64,000 nt of DNA from Deltaproteobacteria bacterium (GCA_016178705.1 JACOST010000013.1:62001-126000); one strand, 5' to 3'; positions 35,188 through 43,674 are shown, counted from the stretch's first letter. Numbers and translations are program-made. The notes: generated by a model not told the origin, from the sequence alone.

Positions 35188-35979
35188 ATGCCGGCGAGTC
35201 CAACCGCGGCGCCACCACGCGACATCCACGACCTTGACCCGCAGGAGTTCCTCGAAGAGGTGCACTCCTTCGAGTTCTGGTTTCAGGCGGTCGAAGGCTA
35301 CCTGTCCGGACTCACCTACGGACACCGGCCCGAGACCGCCGAGGCGCTGTTGACCGAAGTCGAGCGCGATCGTCTCATCACCGTGCTGTGCAACTACTGC
35401 GTTGGCGAGACCGCGGCGCTCGAAGGCGCCAGCGGCTTGATCGCCATCGCTCCCAATCGACTCGCCAAGATCTTTCTGTCCACTCAAGTGGCGGACGAGG
35501 GGCGCCACCTGGAAGTCTTTCAGCATCGCTTGCGCGATCTCGGCGTGAGCGATCCCGAAGCCGAAGTCCAACGGCGCGCCAGCCGCAGCCTACTCTTGTT
35601 CCGACGACGGCTGTTGGAGTTGGTGGCGAGCAAAGACTGGGAAGCGGCAATCTTCGCGCAGAACGTGATCCTTGAGTCGCTCGAGTTCGCCGTCTTCCAC
35701 AGCCACGCCCAGGACGCCGATCCGATCACGCGCGAGGTGTTGCAGAGCGTGATCAAAGACGAGCGCCGACACATCGGCTTCGGCGAAAACGAACTCGGCC
35801 GTCGACTCGCCAAGTCGCCGCACATTCGCGCCCGCATCGAGCAGGTGAAGAAGGAACTCGATCATCTCGTGCTCGACACGTTGGAAGAAACCATGCGCCA
35901 CATCGGCTTGGAACGCAGCGAGCAGGATCGGCTCGGACGCGCCTATCTCGAATCGGTCGATCGCTTGGGGTTCGTATGA
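35188..35979 (+). CDS. Ferritin-like diiron carboxylate protein B, paralogue of A
   Basis: The ATG at 35188 (GAGAGG upstream) is chosen; an in-frame GTG at 35173 that overlaps the stop of A is an alternative. The 263-residue product has the same ligand pattern: Glu74 in VGETAALEGASGL, Glu104-x2-His107 in ADEGRH, Glu163 in ILESLEF and Glu192-x2-His195 in DERRH followed by IGFGEN. The DERRHxGFGEN block is nearly identical in A and B, so they arose by duplication, yet the N-termini differ. Both keep complete metal sites, unlike pairs in which one subunit is inactive. They may form a heteromeric oxidase. The stop overlaps the start of the zinc-ribbon gene. Confidence 0.8.
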   Translation: MPASPTAAPPRDIHDLDPQEFLEEVHSFEFWFQAVEGYLSGLTYGHRPETAEALLTEVERDRLITVLCNYCVGETAALEGASGLIAIAPNRLAKIFLSTQVADEGRHLEVFQHRLRDLGVSDPEAEVQRRASRSLLLFRRRLLELVASKDWEAAIFAQNVILESLEFAVFHSHAQDADPITREVLQSVIKDERRHIGFGENELGRRLAKSPHIRARIEQVKKELDHLVLDTLEETMRHIGLERSEQDRLGRAYLESVDRLGFV

Positions 35980-36278
35980 TGCTCGACCCGATCGAACGTG
36001 AGGAACCCATCACCGCCGAGGAAGCGCGCCAGCGCTACATCCTAGAGGACACCGGCTTCGATGAGGTCCCGAAGAAGTACCGGCGCTTCTACCGCAAGTG
36101 GAAGGGTATCGGCGACGCGCTCGCGCCCAACGAAGTCATCTGTCCAGTGTGCAAGGTGGTCATCCGCTCGACCCGCGAACTGCGCCCCGGCGACCGCGTC
36201 TACTGTATGCCGTGCATGTCGCGACTGACCGTGGTGCGCACCGAGGCCGGCACGTTGGAAGCACACGTCGCATATTGA
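35976..36278 (+). CDS. Small zinc-ribbon protein of the diiron operon
   Basis: The start overlaps the end of diiron gene B by four bases; a second ATG at 35979 is equally possible. The 100-residue protein has a basic helical N-terminal half (EVPKKYRRFYRKWKG) and a zinc ribbon formed by C56PVC59 and C77MPC80. I recognise no named family. Tight coupling suggests a subunit, chaperone or metal/electron-transfer partner of the two diiron proteins; the four-Cys site could bind zinc or a rubredoxin-type iron. The CPVC/CMPC spacing is compatible with either, and the sequence alone does not decide. Confidence 0.7.
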   Translation: MMLDPIEREEPITAEEARQRYILEDTGFDEVPKKYRRFYRKWKGIGDALAPNEVICPVCKVVIRSTRELRPGDRVYCMPCMSRLTVVRTEAGTLEAHVAY

Positions 36279-36291
36279 GCCGACGATAGCA

Positions 36292-36439
36292 GCCCGTTGA
36301 AAAACCCCGCATGCTTCGAGACGCGCCTCTCGGCGCTCCTCAGCATGAGCGGTTCTTTCCGCGTGTCATAACACTTTTCCGCTCACCCTGAGGAGGCGCG
36401 AAGCGCCGTCTCGAAGGGCCCCTCGCTTTTTCAGCGGGC
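36292..36439. mobile_element. MITE-like element inserted in a PIN toxin gene
   Basis: The 148-bp element has inverted ends GCCCGTTGAAAAA (36292-36304) and TTTTTCAGCGGGC (36427-36439), with one mismatch in 13. Internal arms around GAGACGCGCCTCTCGGCGCTCCTCA and CCTGAGGAGGCGCGAAGC form a long imperfect hairpin. Near-identical CGATAGC and CGATAAGC flank it and may be the remains of a target duplication. It encodes no protein. Its right end replaces the PIN toxin gene after codon 36. Confidence 0.7.
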
Positions 36440-36549
36440 CGATAAGCCAACGCAGTCCGAATCGTTACTCGACACGGAGCAGCGCGGAGCGAGTCGCGCG
36501 GATTCAGGAGGGCGATCCAGTAGCTGGTGTCCGCGAAGACCTTCCTCAT
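36440..36549 (-). pseudogene. Truncated PIN-domain (VapC-like) toxin
   Basis: The ATG at 36549 overlaps the stop of the antitoxin gene (ATGA). The reading begins MRKVFADTSYWIALLNPRDSL, the typical N-terminus of a PIN ribonuclease with the first catalytic Asp in ADTSYW. After about 36 residues the frame enters the inverted end of the MITE and continues as repeat translation to a stop near 36340. The remaining catalytic acidic residues of a PIN domain are missing, so the toxin must be dead. No 3' remainder is recognisable on the other side of the element. Confidence 0.75.
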
Positions 36550-36767
36550 TCCTCTTCTTTGGGTGCGCCGTGAAGATAGTGGTGGAGGTTCTTCGCGAGG
36601 TCGGTAGGAACCTTCTCCCACTCGGACTCCGGAACCGAAGCGCCCAGTTCAACGATAATCTCCCAGATGGGACGGGCCGTTGAGTCAGGCTTTGGAAGCC
36701 GTGGTGTGCGCCGGTTGCGTGATTGCGGGGGAAGCGGCCGGGTCTTCTTGTGTGCCTTCGAGGCCAT
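36546..36767 (-). CDS. Orphan antitoxin-like protein of the PIN toxin
   Basis: This 73-residue protein has a basic Lys/Arg/Pro-rich N-terminus and an acidic C-terminal half ending GAPKEEE, the usual charge layout of small antitoxins that bind DNA at one end and toxin at the other. It overlaps the truncated PIN toxin start by four bases, the standard antitoxin-then-toxin order. The segment IWEIIVELGASVPESEWEKVPTDLAKNLHHYL resembles partners of PIN toxins. It is intact although its toxin is broken. Antitoxin identity rests mainly on position. Confidence 0.65.
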   Translation of the reverse strand: MASKAHKKTRPLPPQSRNRRTPRLPKPDSTARPIWEIIVELGASVPESEWEKVPTDLAKNLHHYLHGAPKEEE

Positions 36768-36979
36768 GTTGCCTTCCTACCACAGTTGTCCCTTGAATGC
36801 GCAGCGCAGGAGGGGCGAGGGGAGAGCATTGATGAGTCAGATGAGAACCCAAGAGGCGGCGGACTCTAGACCGCCCGAACTTGTGATGCCTCAAGGGTCA
36901 CGACCGCAGCCGTGTGCCCGCCGAGCGCGACGAACTCCACCTCGTACGCTCGTCATCCCCGCGGCAGCGATGTTATTTC

Positions 36980-37177
36980 CTACTCCCCGACGGCAAACTG
37001 GATCTCGCGCGCCTTCTCGACGACCTTGGATGCTTGGAGGATCTCGAAGCGAACGATGCCACCGTCGTAGCCGAAGTCCGCGATGACGCCGGGGCGTACC
37101 TCGTCACTTTCCTTGATTCGCTCGCTGCGGAGCGCGATCGTCAAGGTATCGGTTTCCTCATCATATGTGACCTTCAT
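36980..37177 (-). CDS. DUF2283 family protein (possible antitoxin)
   Basis: The ATG at 37177 gives 65 residues beginning MKVTYDEETDTLTIALR, the hallmark of DUF2283 proteins, followed by EVRPGVIADFGYDGGIVRFEILQAS. An upstream in-frame extension to 37270 lies inside the preceding gene and is rejected. The start overlaps the stop of the DUF4258 gene by four bases. DUF2283 and DUF4258 genes are often paired in this order and are thought to act as an antitoxin and a RelE/ParE-like toxin. It is a small cytoplasmic protein. Confidence 0.8.
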   Translation of the reverse strand: MKVTYDEETDTLTIALRSERIKESDEVRPGVIADFGYDGGIVRFEILQASKVVEKAREIQFAVGE

Positions 37178-37446
37178 GGCTGCACCCCTTTCAGGTACCT
37201 CGCGATCTGCGACGTTCGGTACACGGTGACCACGACCAGTTCGTCGGGCGTTTCCTCCACGATGAGACACAGTAGCATCTCTTGCTGTAGCTGGGTATCG
37301 AAGTATCGGCGCATGAAGATTCGGCGGGGCGGCTGCCCCGGCGTAACGAACTCAGGCTGCGCGAGTGCGAGGTCGGCTTGCACCCGATCGACCTCACGAT
37401 CGGCAAGATTCTTGAGGGCATGCGCTGTCCAGCGGACCGGCTTCAT
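37174..37446 (-). CDS. DUF4258 family protein (RelE/ParE-like toxin candidate)
   Basis: The 90-residue protein begins VRWTAHALKNLADREVDRVQADLAL, a typical DUF4258 N-terminus in which a strand and two helices precede the beta-sheet. It then shows MRRYFDTQLQQEMLLCLIVEETPDELVVVTVYRTSQIARY, the core of the RelE-like fold. The start codon overlaps the stop of a 25-codon ORF and the stop overlaps the start of the DUF2283 gene, so three genes are translationally coupled. The likely role is mRNA interference, inferred from fold. The adjacent helicase gene makes a defence-island context likely. Confidence 0.75.
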   Translation of the reverse strand: MKPVRWTAHALKNLADREVDRVQADLALAQPEFVTPGQPPRRIFMRRYFDTQLQQEMLLCLIVEETPDELVVVTVYRTSQIARYLKGVQP

Positions 37447-37520
37447 TCCTCCTCCTCGTCTTCCACGCCGTCCTGCCTCGTGCGGTACTTGATGTCGCAG
37501 TTGATGCAGTGCCGCGTCAT
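37443..37520 (-). CDS. 25-residue coupled ORF with CxxC motif
   Basis: An ATG at 37520 overlaps the stop of the upstream AlbA_2 remnant (TGATG), and the ORF's own stop overlaps the DUF4258 start (ATGA). The peptide is 25 residues: MTRHCINCDIKYRTRQDGVE followed by DEEEE. Cys5 and Cys8 form a CxxC pair and the tail is very acidic. It may be a leader that couples translation, or a small antitoxin-like or zinc-binding peptide. No family is recognised, and it could equally be a by-product of the broken gene upstream. Confidence 0.35.
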   Translation of the reverse strand: MTRHCINCDIKYRTRQDGVEDEEEE

Positions 37521-37724
37521 CACGCTGTCTTCCACCGGGTCTTGCAGTAGTCGACGGTTTCCTTGCTGGTCAGGCGACGGGTGGAGTTGCCGCTGCGGAT
37601 GTAGAGGTGTTCGTCGACGCCCTCCTGGTGAACAACGGACAGCACCTGGGTTGGATGGCCAGGCCGTAGTGGTTTCCGGTCGAAGAGGCGAACATCGTGG
37701 CTTTCAACCTCATAGGAAACAACG
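37520..37724 (-). pseudogene. Remnant of an AlbA_2 (Schlafen-like) DNA-binding protein
   Basis: In the same frame as the helicase gene, directly after its stop, 66 codons read SYEVESHDVRLFDRK... and later EHLYIRSGNSTRRLTSKET, then VDYCKTRW before the stop. The YIRSGNSTRRL-x-EALEY type motif marks the C-terminus of AlbA_2/ATP-binding proteins common in defence loci. The N-terminal domain is absent, so only the 3' end survives. It indicates gene loss or recombination between the helicase and the toxin-antitoxin pair. Identification rests on this one motif. Confidence 0.55.
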
Positions 37725-37726
37725 GA

Positions 37727-40700
37727 TCAGTTTCGCGTCAGGCTTCGGATATGCTGAAGCAGCTTCTCTGCCTCTCGTTCGGGATTGCTAAACCAATCCG
37801 TCGACCAGATTCGGTAGACCTCCCAGCCCCTTTCAACAAGTATCTCTTCGCGAAGTCGGTCGCGGTCGCGTGCTGACTTCGCCGAGTGATACGTTGCACC
37901 GTCGCACTCGACGGCAAGAAGATACCGACCCGGATCGCGCGGGTCTTTCACGGCAATGTCGATGAAGTAGCCGGCAACTCCCAGATTCGCCACGACCTCA
38001 AACCCTTGCGTGCGAAGACGATCGGCAACAAAGACCTCGAAGTCGGAATCCGGTGGGCGACCGGTCGGGGTACCGAGATCAAGCTGCCCAGAACTGGCGT
38101 AGGCCAGGTAATGCTTGAGTATCCCAACACCCGCTCGGCTTGTCTCGGTTGGGATCACGTCGCCGGGCTCCATCGAGGAGAAGACGACGACCTTCTCCTT
38201 GGCGCGAGTGAATAGAACGTTCAGGCGCCGATGCCCCGATGCGGAATTGATCGGGCCAAAGCGCTGGGCCACCCGACCGCCGCGTTGCTCGGGGCCGTAC
38301 ACAGTGGAAATGAAGATGACATCGCGCTCGTCGCCCTGAACGTTCTCAAGGTTCTTGACGAAGAATGGCTCAAGCGTTTCCTCCCACCGCTTGCGATAGG
38401 CCTCAGCATGCGGCTCTCGGGCAAACAGGCGGTCCATCTCCTCCGACAGTATTTCGCGCTGCGCCTGGTTAGTCGTCACGACACCGAGGGACCGCTGTGA
38501 GTGCACCGCCATAAACTCCACAGCCGCTTGGGCGACGGCTTGGACTTCGGGCACGTTCACGCTAGCCCTCGGTGTGTACAAGCCAGCCACCTTCCGGTAC
38601 TCAACTCCGTAGTCGACATGCTGCGCAATCGGTGACGGGAAGACAACCAGCTTGCCCTCGTAGAAGTGCTTGTTCGAAAAGGCGATCAGGCTTTCGTGGC
38701 GCGACCGATAGTGCCACCGCAGTTCACGCGACGGGTGAAACACCGAAACGGCAAGGTCGAGGATCGACTCGCTTTCAACGTAGTCCTCGGCTTCCTCTTC
38801 CTCCTCGCCTGGCATTCCGAGGCGCTCGAAAAAGGATGTGGGCGGCAACTGCTGGGGATCGCCAACGACGATGAGCTGGTGGCTGCGACCGATCGCACCC
38901 ACTGCCTCCTCGGGTCTCATTTGCGAGGCTTCATCGATCACCACAAGGTCGAACTGTGTTCCACCGGGACGGACGAATTGCGCGACGGAAGCGGGCGACA
39001 TCATCCAGCACAGCTTCATTTGCTGGATAGCCGCTCCGGCGCGCAGCAACAGATCACGGAGAGGGATGTACCTCTTCTGCTTGCCGATCTCGTTGTTGAT
39101 CAAATGGAGATCAGTCCACTCACGCCTGGGACCCCAGTTGACGCCTTGGGGGATCTCGGCGCGGGAGAGCTCAGACGCAAGCCTCTGTCGTTTCAAGGAA
39201 AGAAGCTTCCGGTCAAGCTCCTGGAAACGACGGCGCGCCGCCTGTTGGGTAGTGCCGGAGAAACGCTTCAGCACCGGGTACTGCTCGTATGCTTGTCGGA
39301 GAACCGTGCGATGGAACGCATGGTCGAAGGCAGTCGCAAGATGTTTGAGCGATACGTCGGCCGCTTCATAGATGTTAGTGATGGGCTTCAGCCCCATGCT
39401 CTCTGAGTCGGTTCGCAGTCCGTTGTATTCGAGCCACGTCGTCAGCTCGTCGGTTGCAGAAAGTGCCCTCTGAATGCACGAGGTCAAGTTTGCAAGCGGC
39501 GCGCTGTCCGGGGCATCCGTGCCGAAGAAGACGTCGCAGTTGAGATTGCCAGCGCGCCTAGCCCTGTCCCGAGCCCGCGACTCCCGCTCTAGCCTATCAA
39601 TCAGGGCGTTGCGCAAGTTCTTCAACCCGGGGAGATGGTTCGTGAGGTCGTCCGCGAACAACCTGTCGAGCCAGCGTCTCGGGAGGGCCATCCCACGAAG
39701 GGTGCGAGCGAGTCGTAGGGTACGGGAGAGACGCTCGTGGTCTGTGTCGAATCCGCGAAAATGCTCGCTGAGGAGATGGTTCCCAGGGAGATCGCCTTCC
39801 AGACGCCCCCTTATCTCAGCCAAAAGCGTTAGCTGTTCTGCCAGCTCTGGCAGGCGCTCCGTCATGACGTCGTCCTTCAAACCGGCAGCTTTGAGCATGT
39901 GGTGGAACTGCTCTGCCCGCTCCGCAACTCCGAGACTTGTCTCGACCATCGTCACCAGCTCGGGGTCCTCGCGCGCAGTTGTATCGTCGGCGTCGAGCTT
40001 TGAAAGGAAAGAACGCAGGCCGGAAACCAGAGCGTCGTGGGCCTCAGCTTGGACCGCATCGAGGTTTGCAAGGTCAGCCGTGCGGAGGAATCTTTGAGCC
40101 TCAGCATTTCCAGGTGCCGGGCCCGGAAAGCAGGATTCCACTCGGCGAGCGAAGTCGTTCACTGCGAGTAGACCATCGAAATCGGTGGCGACCCCGTCAA
40201 ACTCCGCGCCGCAGATGGTCCGGATCCGATCGTTCTCTTGAAATTTCCGAAGCTCGACAAGGTAGTCGACCAGTTCTTCGAGTTCCCTCGCCATTTCCGA
40301 CACGGTCTTCTTGCTGTGGATCTTCCGGGTTCCGCGCCACACTCGACGGGCCCGCTTGAACTTGCGACTGAACAGACGGGCGAAAAGGCCCGCCGATCGC
40401 AGCGAAGCGGCGCAAGCGCGGTACTCCTCCGGATTGTCATCATCGCCGACAACGAAGATCTCCGCGAGTTCCTTCCGATGCCGTTTCAAAATCAGCGCTC
40501 GCTCCGCTGCGTGTTCGAGGACTTGCCGTGAGGCCTCATTGAAAAGGGCGGTACGCCGCTTGATGAGCACGTGGCGCGGCGTGGACCGCAGCATGCTGAT
40601 CGCGTCAAGGAGATGAGTCAGAGAGGACTTGGCAAGCGGTACTCGGACGCCCGCAACCTCGAAGAGGTGCTTAGCGACCGCGGTCTGGACCTCCGCGAGT

Positions 40701-42952
40701 CTGGCCAGACTCCGGTAACGCTCGGCAAGCGCAGGGAGGGCTTCAACCCTCTCGGCGAACACTCGATTGCCTACCGTGAGTTTCCGTCGCTCATCCTCAA
40801 GCGCGCGGATCGTCTCGCATGCGGGAAGGCGTTCTGCAAGCGTGTCAAAATCGGCCAAGAGGGTCCGCGTAACTTCGACGTAGTGGTGCAACTCCCCAAG
40901 AAACTTCTCAAGTGCGCCGAGCGACTCATCACCCGTCAACTTCGGCAGCACATCGGCTGCGATTTCATCGCCAGCCTCTGGCAGTACCGTGATGACCTCC
41001 GCGAGGCGCCGAACTGCACTGACATTGAGAGGCGGCGACAATCCGAAGCCGACCTCCACTTGTTTCGCTTCGATCTCCAGCGCAGCCAGTTCGTCATGCC
41101 ATTCCTGCAAGGCCTGAATCAGTTCCTGTTGCTCAAATGGAGACAGACCGGCTCCGTTCACACCGACCCACGGGTGCTCGCGGGGCGTAGCGCTACTGAG
41201 GGAGGCCACGTGCTCTTCAAGTTTGATGAGCGCTCCGCGACAAGCATCACGATCTGCCGCAGTAAGGTACTGTGCACGTTCAAGCACCAGGCCATCGAGG
41301 GCGGCCGGCAGGCCGAGTTCCTTCGCTCGTATCCCTGTGCGAGCGGCTGCCCAGAAAAAGTCGTGGAGGGTCTTCCCACTCTGACCAAAGGGCTGGTTCA
41401 ATAGTTCGACGTAGCGCGTGAGCCGTTTCCGCAGCTGCTCGTGCTCCTCAATCGCGTCATTCAGTTTCGCCGGTTGGCGAAGCGGCCGAAGTTCAAGACG
41501 CCTCTGCAGAGACTCGAGCACGTCCTTTCGCCGCACCTTGGTGGAGTGGAGTTCGAGACAGAACTCCCCGAGACCAGCATCATCCAGTCGCTTCTTGACG
41601 ACTTCAAGTGCGGCCATCTTCTCCGCGACGAAAAGCACCTTCTGCCCTTTCGCGAGGGCTGCGGCGATGAGGTTGGTAATCGTCTGGCTCTTCCCCGTTC
41701 CCGGTGGACCCTTGATTGCGAGGTTCTTGCCGTCCATCGCGTCAGCGATCGCGGAGAACTGCGAAGAGTCTGCATCGGTAATCAGAAGGGGAACTTTGGC
41801 GGCGATTTGCGGCTGATCCACCTCGTAGTCCTCCGCATACAACGCGCCGCTTTCCTCCGAGCCGCCAAGGAGTTCGACTAGAACCGGATGCAGGTGGAGA
41901 CCCTTGTCATTCGGCCAGCGCTTCGGGTCGAGATCGTGGTACATGGCGAGCCTGCCAAACGCGAAAAGGCCGACGGTTAAGAAACGACGGACGCGCCAGC
42001 GCTTCCTCTCTTTGATGGCGTCGTCGGCCTTTGCGAGGTAGCTCTCAACTGTGTCCTCTTCGCCAAGTTCTGGCAGCATCAGACCGAAATCGCGGAGCAG
42101 CCGTTCCTTGAGTGTAAGGTTTATCTCGCTCTCGTCGCCGGTGGAGGAAATGGAATAACGATAGGTCCGCCTGATGAGGGTTCGTTCCATCTCCAGCGAG
42201 TGCAGGAGGAGCGGGGCGAAGAACCGCTGGTCGCTGTTGTCAGATTCGTACCACTCAAGATAGCCGAACGCCGCAGACAAGACGTTGATCCCCATCTCTG
42301 ATAGCGAGATGCGGGCACCGTCACGAATCCCCGAAAGCTTGCGTTCCATTTGATCGGGAAAGTGCAACGTCTGGATGAAGTCGTTGAGGTGAGAATCCTT
42401 GTGCTCCTCGCCTCCTCCAGACTGAGGCAGATCGTAAGAGGGGTCAAAGCCGTTGGCTCGCGCGTACTCCGCAGGTGACAGGCTCTCGCGTGTCGGGCGC
42501 GGCTGCCAGTCAAGCTGCTGGCGCACCCGGTCCTTCAAGGCACGCTCGATCCGTTGCGCCTGCGCGGACGACTCCTCGACCTCACGCAGCTGCTCAAGAG
42601 CGCCAAGATACTCCTCGTCGCTCATGCGCGCCGCTTCAAATGCCAGAAGAAATTCGTCAGACCTCTCGTCCTCTGGTTCGTCCTCGGGCTCAGGCAGAGC
42701 CGCAAACGTGAGTTTGCGGCCATCGAGAAGCTTTCCGTAGATGATGTGGGGCAGCTCGTCGATGATGCGCACGTGGGTGCGTGCACGATCGGAGAATCTG
42801 AAGTTCAGCAGTCGGCTATTGTTGCGGAGATCCAGGAGCCGCCTCCTGAGGTCCGCGATTAGCTTTTCCGCCACTTCGCGGCGAGCCGAGAGACGCGGAC
42901 TCACGTGGTCCGCTGCAGTGGTCTCCTCTTTCCGAGTCTCGTTCTGAGTCAT
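37727..42952 (-). CDS. DUF4011 helicase with C-terminal Vsr/MTES_1575-like endonuclease (predicted defence protein)
   Basis: The ATG at 42952 gives 1741 residues; a TTG at 42973 is an alternative. The N-terminal DUF4011 region contains LIADLRRRLLDLRNNSRLLNF. A superfamily I helicase core follows, with Walker A GPPGTGKSQT near residue 414, a large helical insertion, Walker B VVIDEASQM near 1334 and GDPQQLPPTSFF after it. The C-terminal helicase motifs include NLENVQGDERDVIF. The last 120 residues are a PD-(D/E)XK-type nuclease (FEVFVADRLRTQGFEV, YFIDIAV, ECDGATYH). Single proteins with this architecture are predicted anti-invader effectors. No methylase is nearby, so target discrimination is unknown. 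Its neighbours are toxin-antitoxin genes and a broken AlbA_2 gene. Confidence 0.85.
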   Translation of the reverse strand: MTQNETRKEETTAADHVSPRLSARREVAEKLIADLRRRLLDLRNNSRLLNFRFSDRARTHVRIIDELPHIIYGKLLDGRKLTFAALPEPEDEPEDERSDEFLLAFEAARMSDEEYLGALEQLREVEESSAQAQRIERALKDRVRQQLDWQPRPTRESLSPAEYARANGFDPSYDLPQSGGGEEHKDSHLNDFIQTLHFPDQMERKLSGIRDGARISLSEMGINVLSAAFGYLEWYESDNSDQRFFAPLLLHSLEMERTLIRRTYRYSISSTGDESEINLTLKERLLRDFGLMLPELGEEDTVESYLAKADDAIKERKRWRVRRFLTVGLFAFGRLAMYHDLDPKRWPNDKGLHLHPVLVELLGGSEESGALYAEDYEVDQPQIAAKVPLLITDADSSQFSAIADAMDGKNLAIKGPPGTGKSQTITNLIAAALAKGQKVLFVAEKMAALEVVKKRLDDAGLGEFCLELHSTKVRRKDVLESLQRRLELRPLRQPAKLNDAIEEHEQLRKRLTRYVELLNQPFGQSGKTLHDFFWAAARTGIRAKELGLPAALDGLVLERAQYLTAADRDACRGALIKLEEHVASLSSATPREHPWVGVNGAGLSPFEQQELIQALQEWHDELAALEIEAKQVEVGFGLSPPLNVSAVRRLAEVITVLPEAGDEIAADVLPKLTGDESLGALEKFLGELHHYVEVTRTLLADFDTLAERLPACETIRALEDERRKLTVGNRVFAERVEALPALAERYRSLARLAEVQTAVAKHLFEVAGVRVPLAKSSLTHLLDAISMLRSTPRHVLIKRRTALFNEASRQVLEHAAERALILKRHRKELAEIFVVGDDDNPEEYRACAASLRSAGLFARLFSRKFKRARRVWRGTRKIHSKKTVSEMARELEELVDYLVELRKFQENDRIRTICGAEFDGVATDFDGLLAVNDFARRVESCFPGPAPGNAEAQRFLRTADLANLDAVQAEAHDALVSGLRSFLSKLDADDTTAREDPELVTMVETSLGVAERAEQFHHMLKAAGLKDDVMTERLPELAEQLTLLAEIRGRLEGDLPGNHLLSEHFRGFDTDHERLSRTLRLARTLRGMALPRRWLDRLFADDLTNHLPGLKNLRNALIDRLERESRARDRARRAGNLNCDVFFGTDAPDSAPLANLTSCIQRALSATDELTTWLEYNGLRTDSESMGLKPITNIYEAADVSLKHLATAFDHAFHRTVLRQAYEQYPVLKRFSGTTQQAARRRFQELDRKLLSLKRQRLASELSRAEIPQGVNWGPRREWTDLHLINNEIGKQKRYIPLRDLLLRAGAAIQQMKLCWMMSPASVAQFVRPGGTQFDLVVIDEASQMRPEEAVGAIGRSHQLIVVGDPQQLPPTSFFERLGMPGEEEEEAEDYVESESILDLAVSVFHPSRELRWHYRSRHESLIAFSNKHFYEGKLVVFPSPIAQHVDYGVEYRKVAGLYTPRASVNVPEVQAVAQAAVEFMAVHSQRSLGVVTTNQAQREILSEEMDRLFAREPHAEAYRKRWEETLEPFFVKNLENVQGDERDVIFISTVYGPEQRGGRVAQRFGPINSASGHRRLNVLFTRAKEKVVVFSSMEPGDVIPTETSRAGVGILKHYLAYASSGQLDLGTPTGRPPDSDFEVFVADRLRTQGFEVVANLGVAGYFIDIAVKDPRDPGRYLLAVECDGATYHSAKSARDRDRLREEILVERGWEVYRIWSTDWFSNPEREAEKLLQHIRSLTRN

Positions 42953-43167
42953 CCGGCGTCCGAGTTCAAGCAACCGACGCGAAAGTTGGCACGGTTGAAA
43001 ACCCGCACGGTCTCTTGGGAGGCCGGGCGGAGTCGCTGCTCGATGTTGTCAAAGATGCGCGGCAATCACGTTCTCCTTACTCACACGACGGCAGTCCCTT
43101 ACCACAGGTGTTGCCCTGGAGGACACGAGTTGGACAGGAAACGGTCAGTCGCAACCGACGACGCCCG

Positions 43168-43674
43168 TCACCCGCTCGCGTCGACCAACTCGTAGCCGCC
43201 GCGCGCCAAGGCGCGACGTGTGGCGTCCATTATCTGCGGGCCGTCGACGTGCTTGGCGACCGGCACATCCGGCGCCTTTCGCAATCGCTCGACGATCGCG
43301 TCTAGTTCTCCGCCGGCGAGTTGTTCGCAGACCTCGTAGAGGCCGCTCGGACCTTCCTCGATGATGTTGTGCTGCTCGAAGATGACCCGCAACGTGGCGA
43401 TGATCTGCGGTGTCGGGCTCGGCACCATCAAGGCTGCGATCGCACCATGATCGCGGCGAAGCGTGGCCGCGACCGGCAACGGCTCACCGCCACGCCAGCG
43501 TTGCGCCGCGGGCAGCAGTATCTTCTCTTCCATGCCGATGTGCTTGAGCAGCCCGGCGCGGAATTCTGCGTAGGGCACCGGGTCGATCACGCCGGGGCGC
43601 GCGGTCGCGTTCGCCAGCAACGCTTCGAGCCGTCGATGGTCATCGGCGAGGAAGCGATACAGCGGTCCGGACAC
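43168..43674 (-). CDS. Hemerythrin HHE domain protein
   Basis: The GTG at 43674 gives 168 residues. The four-helix hemerythrin ligands are complete: His13 (DDHRRLE), His45 and Glu49 (KHIGMEE), His76 (RRDHGAI), His102 and Glu106 (EQHNIIEE). The C-terminal 45 residues (APDVPVAKHVDGPQIMDATRRALARGGYELVDAS) form a short extra segment. Proteins of this type bind a diiron centre and sense or store O2 or handle NO. It follows the DAHP synthase gene by 30 bases in the same direction, so co-transcription is likely although the link is not obvious. Confidence 0.85.
   Translation of the reverse strand: MSGPLYRFLADDHRRLEALLANATARPGVIDPVPYAEFRAGLLKHIGMEEKILLPAAQRWRGGEPLPVAATLRRDHGAIAALMVPSPTPQIIATLRVIFEQHNIIEEGPSGLYEVCEQLAGGELDAIVERLRKAPDVPVAKHVDGPQIMDATRRALARGGYELVDASG

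Noticed and set aside
34304-35979. Ribonucleotide reductase R2 subunits
   Set aside because: The diiron ligands match the superfamily, but there is no R1 gene, the proteins are short for R2 and no radical-tyrosine context is visible.
36667-37086. 139-codon plus-strand frame over the antitoxin region
   Set aside because: It is antisense to the antitoxin and DUF2283 genes, which have coherent family features and coupled starts.
42953-43167. Possible small gene between the helicase and hemerythrin genes
   Set aside because: A plus-strand frame (from 43015) exists but runs into the antisense of the hemerythrin gene and shows no motif.
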